Positions 9,433-17,702 of a DNA stretch of 48,787 nucleotides are shown here, one piece after another. The number at the start of each line of letters is the position of its first letter. Position 1 is the first letter of the stretch. The notes below the pieces were generated by a model. It was given only the letters and a program-made list of their open reading frames with translations. It ran no database searches and was not told the DNA's origin. Location of the stretch: the NCBI GenBank assembly GCA_002791545.1, contig PFXG01000089.1:1-48787 (forward strand), given 5' to 3'. The DNA is from Zetaproteobacteria bacterium CG_4_9_14_3_um_filter_49_83 (GTDB taxonomy: Bacteria; Pseudomonadota; Zetaproteobacteria; Mariprofundales; Mariprofundaceae). A program made the position numbers and the translations under genes.

Positions 9433-10767
9433 TTACAAGCTGAGCATTACCGCCGCCAGTACGTTTGCTCCGGCAGCGATTTGATCGGCCGAGGCATATT
9501 CATCGGCTGAATGACTGATGCCGGCCAGACACGGGATAAAGATCATGCCGGTTGCCATGGGGCTGCCATCGGATTTTCGCTGGTGTGACAGCACCGCCGT
9601 ATCGTGCCATGCGCCGCTGGCCAGAAACATGAAACGTTTGCCGAGCCTTTGACAGGCGATAGCACTGGCCTGCTGAATCGAGGCATCGAGGGCGGCAATG
9701 CCGCTAGCCTCTGACATCAATTCGAACTCGACAGCGACTTGAAATGTTTGCGCAATTTCCAGCATTAAAGCCTGAGACTGCTGCTGATAATCCGCCGCCA
9801 TGACCGCATCGCAACTACGTATTTCATGCGAAAAATAGGCAAAACCGCTGACCTTTGATACGGCATTTTCATGGATGGCCGGAAATCGGCGGTTGTGCGC
9901 CTCATGGCTGTTGATGGCGCCAAAGGTTTGCACAATATGCGATTCGCCAGCGTTAAACTGCTGCTGCAAATCATCCAGAGCCACCATCATGTGGGCCATC
10001 GCCAGATTGGCATCACAACGGAATTCGGGTCCCATGGGGGTTGCACCGGAATGATCGAAGGTGCCGCGCAGGCGAACCCAATGGCGGATTGAGCCGCGAA
10101 TGCCGGTGACCACACCGATCTCACACTGCTGCCGCTCCAGTAGATTCCCCTGCTCAATATGCAACTCAACATATGCGGCAATGGTGTCTTTTTCTGCGGT
10201 TGGAATCGCCGCTATGCCCTGTCGCACAAACTCGGCATCGACGCCCTGCCGGTGCATGGCTTCTGCCAGCGTGATGCCCCGATGTGCGCGCTCCAGCACT
10301 TCCGGCTGAAGCTGCCCGAAAGCGGCCAGTGAGCCGATCGAGGCTGTGCCGAAGGCTGCTGATTCTTCGCCGCGCCATACCCGGAGCCGCAAGCCATGCG
10401 TTAACGGGATCTTATTTGACTGAACCGCCAGCAGAACTTCCAGCCCGGCCACCACGCCCGCCACGCCATCATAATTTCCACCACCTCTGACCGTATCCAT
10501 ATGCGAGCCCGTTTCCACCCAGCGGCTGAATGTTCCCGCTGTTTCAACAATCAGATTGCCTGCCGCATCCGGGCGGGTCAGTAGTCCGGCGCGTTTGGCG
10601 GTGTCTTCGATGTATCGCATGGCCTCGCTTTCAGCATCGGAGTAGGCCGGTCGGTCAAAACCCTGCTGACTGTCGTGCCCGTATCGGCCGATCTGATTGA
10701 GGCAGTCGTAATGACGGGCAATGGCCGCCGCAGTAATCTGAAGCATGCTGTTGTCAGCTCCTGACAC
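9433..10767 (-). CDS. M20-family amidohydrolase (allantoate amidohydrolase / N-carbamoyl-L-amino-acid hydrolase type)
   Basis: A 444-residue metal-dependent hydrolase that would cleave the carbamoyl or ureido group of allantoate or an N-carbamoyl amino acid. Two-metal ligands of the family are visible: H89 and D91 in GSHMDT, D100 in GGNYDGVAG, E134-E135 in RGEES, H203 in ELHIEQG, and a C-terminal histidine in the GISHSADEY motif. GAWHDTA near residue 385 is also a family signature. The length is normal (about 410-440). No other ureide or hydantoin gene is nearby, so the substrate cannot be assigned. It is divergent from the sulfur-transfer flavoprotein at 10997. An alternative ATG at 10746 would remove seven residues. 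Confidence 0.85.
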   Translation of the reverse strand: MSGADNSMLQITAAAIARHYDCLNQIGRYGHDSQQGFDRPAYSDAESEAMRYIEDTAKRAGLLTRPDAAGNLIVETAGTFSRWVETGSHMDTVRGGGNYDGVAGVVAGLEVLLAVQSNKIPLTHGLRLRVWRGEESAAFGTASIGSLAAFGQLQPEVLERAHRGITLAEAMHRQGVDAEFVRQGIAAIPTAEKDTIAAYVELHIEQGNLLERQQCEIGVVTGIRGSIRHWVRLRGTFDHSGATPMGPEFRCDANLAMAHMMVALDDLQQQFNAGESHIVQTFGAINSHEAHNRRFPAIHENAVSKVSGFAYFSHEIRSCDAVMAADYQQQSQALMLEIAQTFQVAVEFELMSEASGIAALDASIQQASAIACQRLGKRFMFLASGAWHDTAVLSHQRKSDGSPMATGMIFIPCLAGISHSADEYASADQIAAGANVLAAVMLSL

Positions 10768-10850
10768 AGCCGAGCATATTGGCAGCGGAGAAAAGGGTTT
10801 TCACGTGGGTGACCTCGTTGGAAAAATTTACGGGTGAGCGGCGTGCAACA

Positions 10851-10861
10851 TCAGTCCCGAT
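10851..10861. repeat. Third copy of TCAGTCCCGAT
   Basis: An 11-base exact match to the core of the tandem repeat at 334-357, in the same orientation and again upstream of a plus-strand gene (146 bp before the start at 10997). Confidence 0.6.
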
Positions 10862-10884
10862 CAGTACACTAATGAAAATTCCCC

Positions 10885-10913
10885 TTGTAATAAACACAGC
10901 ATATCATAATATT
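10885..10913 (+). promoter_or_regulatory. Possible sigma-70 promoter for the sulfur-transfer flavoprotein
   Basis: TTGTAA at 10885-10890 with an AT-rich block CATAATATT at 10905-10913. Depending on which hexamer is the -10, spacing is 14 to 17 bases. It lies about 85 bp before the chosen start in the divergent gap. The match is weak. Confidence 0.3.
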
Positions 10914-10996
10914 AGCCTTCTCTAATGAATCAAGAGCACATCTTGATTTGTATATTCCCGGTAGTTGAAAACGGGATACTCAAGGAAGGAAACACA

Positions 10997-13510
10997 ATGA
11001 AAATTATAATCGTGGGTGGTGTGGCCGGTGGTGCAACTGCGGCGGCACGCATTCGACGTAACGACGAAACGGCCGAGATTATTCTGGTCGAGCGCGGTCA
11101 ATTTATCAGCTTTGCCAATTGTGGCCTGCCCTATCATATCTCCGGCATGATCGAGGAGCGCGAGCAGCTGCTGGTAACTTCCGAGGACGCTTTCAAGGCG
11201 CGTTATCGGGTGGATGTACGCAGTCGCACCGAGGCCATTGCCATCGATCGCAAAACCAAAGTCGTTCGCCTGCGTGCGCTGCCCAGCGGCGATGAATACG
11301 ATGAATCCTACGATAAACTTTTGCTCTCGCCCGGCGCTGAAGCGATTCGTCCGAAATTGCCGGGTATTGATTCGCCGCGCGTCTTCGGCCTGCGCAATAT
11401 TCCCGACCTCGATCGCATCATGAATTATCTGAAAGATCACCGGCCACGTCGTGCGGTGGTCATTGGTGGCGGTTTTATCGGCATCGAAGTAACAGAAAAC
11501 CTGCATGAGCGCGGTATCTTTACCACGCTGGTGGAAGGCACCGATCAGATTCTGGCACCGCTGGATTATGAAATGGCGGCGATTGTGCATTCGCATATGC
11601 GCGATAAAAATATCGAGCTGTATTTGCAGGACAAAGTTGATCAATTCGAAGATAAAGATGATCACACTGTGGTGTATCTGAGCAGTGGTCGTCGATTGCA
11701 GGCCGATCTGGTGATACTGGCAATTGGTGTGCGGCCAGAAACAACGCTGGCAAGAGCAGCCGGCATTGAGCTGGGTAAAACCGGCGGCATCAAGGTTAAT
11801 GCCTACCTGCAAAGCTCCGATCCTGATATTTACGCCGTCGGTGATGCCATCGAAGTAACACAAACCATCAGTGGTCGACAGGTACTGATTCCGCTGGCCG
11901 GACCGGCTAACCGGCAGGGGCGCATGGCGGCGGATAACATCATTTGCGGCAACACCAAAGCCTATCGGGGCACGCAGGGCACATCGATTCTTAAAGCCTT
12001 CGACCTGGCAGCGGCCACTACCGGTCTGAACGAAAAGCAATTAAATGCAGCCGGAATTCCATTCTTAAGCTGTATCACGCACAGCGGCTCACACGCCAGT
12101 TATTATCCCGGTGCCAAACAGATCAGTCTGAAGCTGCTGTTTACCGATGAAGGCAAGATTCTCGGAGCACAGGCTGTGGGTGCCGACGGTGCCGATAAAC
12201 GTATCGATGTGATTGCCACGGCCATTCATGGCGGCCTGAAGGTGGAAGATCTGGCCGAACTGGAGCTGGCCTATGCGCCGCCATTCGGCTCAGCCAAAGA
12301 CCCGATCAATATTGCCGGATATGTCGGCCTGAATGTGCTGAACCAGTCGCATGATCTGACGGACTGGCGCACACTGCACAGCAGACTTGAAGCCGGAGAT
12401 AGCGACATACAGCTGATTGATGTGCGTACGGCCGATGAGTTCGGACTGGGTTCTATTCCAACGGCACGCAATATCGATGTGAATCAGCTACGCGAACGTT
12501 TCGATGAACTGGATCGCAACAAGCCGGTGGTGATTTTCTGCCAGATCGGCTTACGTGGCTATCTGGCGTATCGGATGTTGATTCAGCACGGTTTCACCCG
12601 GGTGCAAAATCTGTCGGGTGGCTATAAAACCTACACCTGGGCCGTCGAAAAACAGGCGAATCCGGATATTTTCGATTACGAGGACATCAAGCGTCGCAGT
12701 CCGGAAGAAATTGAAGCCGAGCGTACGGGTAGTTGCGCCGTCAGTGCAGCGATGCTTGCACCGGGCACCAGTGGCGAATTGCACACGCTCAATGCGGTGG
12801 GTTTACAGTGTCCCGGTCCGATCATGAAAACTTATAAGGCGATGGAAGCTATGGACGCCGGAGAGTTGTTGGAAGTGACCGCTTCCGATCCGGCTTTCGG
12901 CCGCGATATCCGGGCATGGGCGAAAAAGACCGGCAACGATGTACTGTCGGTTAAAGCAGAGAAGGGACTGGTGGTGGTGCTGTTACGTAAGGTGGCACAA
13001 GCGCCGCTTGTCGCCAGTTCACCAGCCATGCCGGTGCGCGACAAGTTAACGCTGGTGGTCTTTTCCGATGATCTGGACAAGGTCATGGCAAGCATGATCA
13101 TCGCCAACGGTGCGATGGCCATGGGCAAGCCGGTCAGCATTTTCTTTACTTTCTGGGGACTGGATGTGATTCGCCGAACCGATGCGCCACATCTGAATAA
13201 ACCGATGATGGATAAGATGTTCAGCACCATGCTGCCCTCGGATGCAGACCATCTGAATACCATCTCGAAAATGGATATGCATGGCCTCGGTGCCAAAATG
13301 ATCCGCAAGGTGATGCACGACAAAGGCGTGGAAACACCCGGCAATTTATTACACAGCCTGGTCGACGGCGGCGCACAACTGATCGCCTGCCAGATGTCGA
13401 TGGATGTGATGGGTATTCAAAAAGAAGAGTTGATCGACGGCGTTGAAATCGGCGGTGTTGCAGCCTTTCTCGGCGAAGCCGGAGAATCCGGAACGACACT
13501 GTTTATCTGA
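10997..13510 (+). CDS. CoA-disulfide reductase-like flavoprotein fused to rhodanese, TusA and DsrE domains
   Basis: An 837-residue cytoplasmic protein that combines four sulfur-handling modules. Residues 1-445 form an FAD/NAD(P)H pyridine-nucleotide disulfide oxidoreductase with IIIVGGVAGG near the start and redox C42 in FANCGLPYH, as in CoA-disulfide or persulfide reductases. A rhodanese domain follows (about 450-550) with C515 in the loop CQIGLR. A TusA/SirA domain (about 590-665) has C605 in GLQCPGP. A DsrE2-like domain (about 680-837) has FFTFWGLD and C798 in LIACQMSMDVMG. The start at 10997 is preceded by AAGGAAGGA; an upstream in-frame ATG at 10925 would add 24 residues not seen in the family. 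The likely job is to reduce persulfides or polysulfide and pass sulfane sulfur along the three carrier cysteines. The direction of physiological flow is not evident. Confidence 0.92.
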   Translation: MKIIIVGGVAGGATAAARIRRNDETAEIILVERGQFISFANCGLPYHISGMIEEREQLLVTSEDAFKARYRVDVRSRTEAIAIDRKTKVVRLRALPSGDEYDESYDKLLLSPGAEAIRPKLPGIDSPRVFGLRNIPDLDRIMNYLKDHRPRRAVVIGGGFIGIEVTENLHERGIFTTLVEGTDQILAPLDYEMAAIVHSHMRDKNIELYLQDKVDQFEDKDDHTVVYLSSGRRLQADLVILAIGVRPETTLARAAGIELGKTGGIKVNAYLQSSDPDIYAVGDAIEVTQTISGRQVLIPLAGPANRQGRMAADNIICGNTKAYRGTQGTSILKAFDLAAATTGLNEKQLNAAGIPFLSCITHSGSHASYYPGAKQISLKLLFTDEGKILGAQAVGADGADKRIDVIATAIHGGLKVEDLAELELAYAPPFGSAKDPINIAGYVGLNVLNQSHDLTDWRTLHSRLEAGDSDIQLIDVRTADEFGLGSIPTARNIDVNQLRERFDELDRNKPVVIFCQIGLRGYLAYRMLIQHGFTRVQNLSGGYKTYTWAVEKQANPDIFDYEDIKRRSPEEIEAERTGSCAVSAAMLAPGTSGELHTLNAVGLQCPGPIMKTYKAMEAMDAGELLEVTASDPAFGRDIRAWAKKTGNDVLSVKAEKGLVVVLLRKVAQAPLVASSPAMPVRDKLTLVVFSDDLDKVMASMIIANGAMAMGKPVSIFFTFWGLDVIRRTDAPHLNKPMMDKMFSTMLPSDADHLNTISKMDMHGLGAKMIRKVMHDKGVETPGNLLHSLVDGGAQLIACQMSMDVMGIQKEELIDGVEIGGVAAFLGEAGESGTTLFI

Positions 13511-13896
13511 GTCGAGCAGCGAAAGCGGTTCAGTTTGAAAAGGGAGGGTTGGCGCTTGCCAATTCTCCACTCTACCCTTTTACCTGATGAAACCATCAGT
13601 CGCTGATCTGGCTGATGCAATACAATTGGTGAAGAGATAAGGCCCTCAGCACTCGACTGAAAAAACACCTTAAAACGCTCGCCCCTATCAACATTGAGAA
13701 TGTGAAATTTATTGATTAGTGTCAGTCTACGTTTTCTTGAATGTTTTTTTGAAAGTAGGGTTAAGGTGAAATTACTCAAAGAATCGATCTTGGAAGAAAT
13801 AGTGAGTCAATATTCTTTAAAATGTACTTTTTTTGAAATGTCGGACTTTTTGAGGGAACACCTTGTGTTTCACGCAAGAAATACAGGAGGCTAATA
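13511..13896. other. 386-bp intergenic region before the ATPase cassette
   Basis: Contains the hairpin at 13538-13581 just after the flavoprotein gene. After about 13670 the sequence becomes T-rich. ACAGGAGG at about 13883-13890 is a strong ribosome-binding site for the ATPase start at 13897. A TTG-initiated 60-codon frame (13712-13894) ends inside that site and is not convincing as a gene. No RNA gene is recognised. Confidence 0.4.
13538..13581 (+). terminator. Candidate hairpin terminator after the sulfur-transfer flavoprotein
   Basis: Outer arms AAAAGGG (13538-13544) and CCCTTTT (13575-13581) enclose an inner stem TTGGC-gctt-GCCAA (13549-13562). The U tract is short (four), so termination strength is uncertain. 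Confidence 0.45.
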
Positions 13897-15189
13897 ATGG
13901 CCAAGATTGAAGGTTTTAGAATAAAAAACTTTCGGACATTAAAGGACGTTACACTTGGGCGTTTATGGAATCAGCAGCAGGCTGAACCTCTCACCCCTAT
14001 GACGGCTGTCATAGGTAAAAACGGTGTAGGCAAGAGTACGCTGTTTGATGCCTTCGGATTCCTTGCTGATGCTCTAAAATCTGGCGTAGAAGAGGCATGT
14101 GACTCTCGTGGCAGGGGAGGCTTTAAACGCCTCCAGGCACAGGGTCAAAAGGGCCCCATTGAATTTGAAGTGTACTACAAGGAGGACGGAAATGCCCGTC
14201 CCATTACCTATGAAATCACAATTGATGTAGATAATTCAGGCCGCCCATATGTATTGAAAGAGCGGCTCAGACAACGACGCAAAGGGCAAAAGCATGGTTG
14301 GCCGTTCTCATTTTTGGTGTTGAATAGTGGAAAAGGCGTTGTTTGGAAGGGTGATCAAGAAGGGCGTCAGATCGATGAAGAACAGGGAGATTTTGACCTG
14401 CTCAGCTTGATGGCGTTAATCAAATCAGGCGAGGCAAAAGAAGAGTCCAAGGAAACCGAAGTCGTAGAGCTTGAGGATATGCGTAAGCTTGGAATTGCCA
14501 CGCTGGGATCGTTGAAACAACATCCGAGGATTTCCGCTTTTCGTCAGTTCATTGAAGGCTGGTATCTCAGCTATTTTACGCCAGATGCAGCCAGAAGTCT
14601 GCCCTTGGCTGGACCTCAAAAGCATCTCAACATCCATGGAGACAATCTTGGGAATGTTGTACAATTCATGGAGCGGGAACATCCAAAACGTTTCCAAATA
14701 ATTCTGAACCGGATTGCCGAAAAAATTCCAGGTATCAACAAGATTGATACAGAAAAAACAAATGATGGCCGTTTATTGCTGCGCTTTAATGACAAAGGAT
14801 TTCAAGACCCATTTTATTCGCAACAAATGTCTGATGGTACATTAAAAGTATTTGCATATCTTCTGTTGCTCGAAGATCCGACCCCGCCACCTTTTTTATG
14901 TATCGAAGAGCCGGAAAATGGTTTGTACCACAAACTTCTCGAATCCTTGGCGAAGGAATTCCGCGAGCACGCGACAGGCCGCAAGGGCGGATCTCAGGTT
15001 TTTATTACGACGCATCAACCCTATCTGGTTGATGCCCTGGAGCCTGACGAGGTCTGGATTCTGGAAAAGGGTTCAGATGGCTATTCGGTAATCCGAAGGG
15101 CAAGCGATGACGCGATAGTTAAGAACATGGTTGCTGAAGGGCTACCTCTGGGGGGACTTTGGTACAGCGATTATCTGGACGCGAGGTGA
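13897..15189 (+). CDS. ABC/OLD-type AAA ATPase of a two-gene cassette
   Basis: A 430-residue ATPase with an ABC-style head and no transmembrane part. Walker A is GKNGVGKST (40-48). A helical insertion rich in charged residues (about 150-290) sits where SMC/RecF-like proteins have their coiled-coil or lid. The ABC signature-like QMSDGT (310-315), Walker B FLCIEEPENGL (333-343) and the switch histidine in TTHQPYLVDAL (371-381) follow. This arrangement is that of the AAA15/AAA21 class found in OLD nucleases, RloA and PARIS AriA. A strong AGGAGG precedes the ATG. The stop is four bases before the next gene, so the two are co-expressed. Base composition is more AT-rich than the flanking genes, suggesting acquisition. 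Likely role (inference): NTP-driven sensor of a defence pair. Confidence 0.85.
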   Translation: MAKIEGFRIKNFRTLKDVTLGRLWNQQQAEPLTPMTAVIGKNGVGKSTLFDAFGFLADALKSGVEEACDSRGRGGFKRLQAQGQKGPIEFEVYYKEDGNARPITYEITIDVDNSGRPYVLKERLRQRRKGQKHGWPFSFLVLNSGKGVVWKGDQEGRQIDEEQGDFDLLSLMALIKSGEAKEESKETEVVELEDMRKLGIATLGSLKQHPRISAFRQFIEGWYLSYFTPDAARSLPLAGPQKHLNIHGDNLGNVVQFMEREHPKRFQIILNRIAEKIPGINKIDTEKTNDGRLLLRFNDKGFQDPFYSQQMSDGTLKVFAYLLLLEDPTPPPFLCIEEPENGLYHKLLESLAKEFREHATGRKGGSQVFITTHQPYLVDALEPDEVWILEKGSDGYSVIRRASDDAIVKNMVAEGLPLGGLWYSDYLDAR

Positions 15190-15193
15190 TTAA

Positions 15194-15868
15194 ATGCATT
15201 TTGAGATACTCGTTGAAGACCAATCAGGCAAAAAAACGCTTGATATCCTTGTCCCCAAAATTATCGGTGATGAGCATACGTTCAATATTCACCCCTATAA
15301 AGGGATAGGCCGCATTCCAAAGGGCCTCAGTACAGATGGAGATGTTAGCAAGCGTATCCTGCTCGACCAACTCCCACGTCTTCTTCGTGGCTATGGCAAC
15401 ACTTTTGCCAAATACCCAGCCGATTATCCGACAGCAGTTATTCTGGTATGTGATCTTGACAATAAGTGCCTAAAATCGTTTCGCCAAGAGCTTTTTAACA
15501 TCCTGAATGCGTGTAATCCTAAGCCGGAAACCCGGTTTTGCATTGCGATTGAAGAGGGCGAGGCCTGGTTTCTTGGCGATATTCCAGCAGTCAAAGCTGC
15601 ATATCCTAAAGCTAAAGAGTCTGTCCTGAATGCCTACGAGAATGATTCCATTTGCGGCACCTGGGAGTGCTTGGCTGATGCAGTCTATAGCGGAGGTTAC
15701 ACCGCACTTTCCGATAAAGGGTGGCAGGGTGTTGGTGCAGAGAAATCTCAGTGTGCAGAAAAAATTTCTCCACATATGGATGTTTTAAACAATGAATCTC
15801 CAAGTTTTACCTATTTTCGTCAAAAATTACTCGAACTTTCTGGGTCGATTGATTCAGGGGTTGGATAA
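15194..15868 (+). CDS. Small TOPRIM-like (DUF4276-type) protein, partner of the ATPase
   Basis: A 224-residue protein starting MHFEILVEDQSGKK. An N-terminal acidic residue after a beta strand (E8, D9), then VCDLDN with D87 and D89, and IAIEEGEAW with E120, E121 and E123, form the acidic pattern expected of a TOPRIM-type metal site. In the families of this architecture (PARIS AriB, RloB, OLD C-termini) the small partner is a nuclease or toxin released by the ATPase. Assignment to DUF4276 is from memory of the N-terminal motif and overall size and has not been searched. The gene follows the ATPase by four bases. It ends 91 bp from the convergent batD. Confidence 0.7.
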   Translation: MHFEILVEDQSGKKTLDILVPKIIGDEHTFNIHPYKGIGRIPKGLSTDGDVSKRILLDQLPRLLRGYGNTFAKYPADYPTAVILVCDLDNKCLKSFRQELFNILNACNPKPETRFCIAIEEGEAWFLGDIPAVKAAYPKAKESVLNAYENDSICGTWECLADAVYSGGYTALSDKGWQGVGAEKSQCAEKISPHMDVLNNESPSFTYFRQKLLELSGSIDSGVG

Positions 15869-15959
15869 ATCGCATTAAATTTTCACAGCGTTTCGTAAAA
15901 TGGCTGAATGCTGTGTTACGACGAAGGGGCAGTGCTGTTGAAACGAGGGTACCCGAGCA

Positions 15960-17702
15960 TCAATCAGGATACAGCGGCGGCAAGGCTGGTTTTTTTGATG
16001 CTCTTCCAGTTTCCACATCCGGCCATGCGGTTTGTTCAAATGCGGCGAGCAGGGCCTGACCATTCCAATCGTTGTTGTCAGGAGCATAGCGGGCGGCTTC
16101 GAGTTGGTGGAGCTGGCTTTGCAGAGGTTCTTCCACACGTGCGGCGAGGCTGCTGAGGGTATGGCAATCGACGGTGGCGGGCTGGCTATGGGCGTAGGCC
16201 AGCAGGGCTATTTCACTGGCGGCGGCGTCATGAGCGGCGGCGGCTTTGGTGAACTGTTGTTTTAGCTTTTTAGTAGCCGGTTTTGCTCGGGCTGGTGTTG
16301 TGTTATTCAGGCGCGGGCGGAGATATAGCACGTAAAGCAGAGCCAGCAGCGTACACAACCAGCCGGTCAGGGCGATCAGTGCCAGCGGTTGCCACCAATC
16401 AGCGGTAGTAGCACCTGCATCAGCAGGTTTCTCCGAATTCTGAAGGGGGCTTGTTGTTGGTGCTGGCGTTGTCTGAGTCATGCCGGTCGTCGGCTGACTG
16501 GCAGAGCTGTTGCCAGCGGCTGCAATTACATCGAATTGACGGGCTGGCAGGGTGGCGTATTCGATGCGCTTGGTGGTGGTGTTCCACCATGGCAGACGAA
16601 TTTCCGGTAGCGAATAATGGCCGGGTTGCGAGGCGATGATGGCCAGTTTCTCCTCACGTATGGCTTGCATATTGCCGCCTTGCAGGCTGGTCGAAAGAGC
16701 CGGTTTTTCCGGGTAGGCTTTCAGCTGTGGCGGCAAGAGCGACAGGCTGCTGGCCGTCAGATCTGGCAACTGGCTGTCCAGTGCGCTATCGGCCTGCAAG
16801 TGGATGCTGCGGGTGATCGGATCGCCCACTTTGATGCTGCCCTGTGCCGGCCAGCTTTCACGCAGGGTCACTCGCGTGGCGGGTAGCCAGTCGCCCCCCC
16901 GCCAGTTGGCCGGAATACCATCGACATGCAACGTCAGTGCATTGGATTGCACGTGGATCGGCTGCAAAGAGGGGAAAAAGCGGTTGCCCGAGGCCTGCAC
17001 CTGCACATTGCCATCCAGCTGCATCGGAGCCAGTGAAATATCACCATGCTGCTGCGGAAACAGCGCAAACTTGCGCTCGGTGACATTCCACATTCTGCCG
17101 TTGCGCGACTGCTGGTAATTCAGGTCTTTATCAAAGGCTTTGACGACAGCATGATCGGCTTGCAGATCGGAAAGCTGCGCCTGATTCAGGTTAATCGCCT
17201 GATAGATTTTCACCGACACGATGATCTGTTGTTGCACCAGCGCCCGCTCCGGTGTTGCTGACAACTCCATCCACAAACCCTGCTTTTCTGCGGCTGAAGG
17301 CTGACCGGGCAATGCTGCATTGGCATCTTCCACCTGCAACAGCAGCCGCGCTGTACGCAAAGCACCAACCTGAAGCGAAGGAATCGAAAGCTGACCGGTG
17401 CGTTTGGGGCGCAGGGTCAGTTGCCACGATTTACTGCTGTTGTTCTGGCCATTGATCCACTGGTAAGAGGAACTCTGCTGCTGAGACAGAATGTCGAAAT
17501 CCTGACGCAGCGGTGCCAGGTCGGGTTCGCCATCATCACCGCCACTCAGGGTGATGGTCAGATGCGTTGTTTCATTGTTGTAGATAGTAGCGCGATCCAG
17601 TTGCGCCTGCACAGCGGCAAAGGCGGATGACGGCATGCCAAGCATAAGTACCAGCGTCAGCGCGGCTATGGAATGAAGTCGATGCATCACAAATTTCACC
17701 AT
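15960..17702 (-). CDS. batD: BatD family protein
   Basis: A 580-residue exported membrane protein, last gene of the moxR/Bat operon. A signal peptide (about 6-29, ending AFAA) precedes a long periplasmic beta-rich region with repeated Ig-like modules, beginning AQLDRATIYNNETTHLTI, the conserved start of BatD. A single membrane helix (about 440-465, LALIALTGWLCTLLALLYVLY) is followed by a basic cytoplasmic tail. The start overlaps the end of the preceding gene by seven bases. Bat proteins were named for aerotolerance in Bacteroides, but in proteobacteria their role is generally linked to envelope stress; which applies here is not visible. Confidence 0.85.
   Translation of the reverse strand: MVKFVMHRLHSIAALTLVLMLGMPSSAFAAVQAQLDRATIYNNETTHLTITLSGGDDGEPDLAPLRQDFDILSQQQSSSYQWINGQNNSSKSWQLTLRPKRTGQLSIPSLQVGALRTARLLLQVEDANAALPGQPSAAEKQGLWMELSATPERALVQQQIIVSVKIYQAINLNQAQLSDLQADHAVVKAFDKDLNYQQSRNGRMWNVTERKFALFPQQHGDISLAPMQLDGNVQVQASGNRFFPSLQPIHVQSNALTLHVDGIPANWRGGDWLPATRVTLRESWPAQGSIKVGDPITRSIHLQADSALDSQLPDLTASSLSLLPPQLKAYPEKPALSTSLQGGNMQAIREEKLAIIASQPGHYSLPEIRLPWWNTTTKRIEYATLPARQFDVIAAAGNSSASQPTTGMTQTTPAPTTSPLQNSEKPADAGATTADWWQPLALIALTGWLCTLLALLYVLYLRPRLNNTTPARAKPATKKLKQQFTKAAAAHDAAASEIALLAYAHSQPATVDCHTLSSLAARVEEPLQSQLHQLEAARYAPDNNDWNGQALLAAFEQTAWPDVETGRASKKPALPPLYPD

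Noticed and set aside
10922-12040. 372-codon antisense frame inside the sulfur-transfer flavoprotein gene
   Set aside because: It lies opposite a gene with clear family motifs, and its translation shows no coherent domain; a frame shadow.
13712-13894. 60-codon frame directly before the ATPase cassette
   Set aside because: It needs a TTG start with no ribosome-binding site, has no recognisable motif, and its last codons are the strong AGGAGG site of the next gene.
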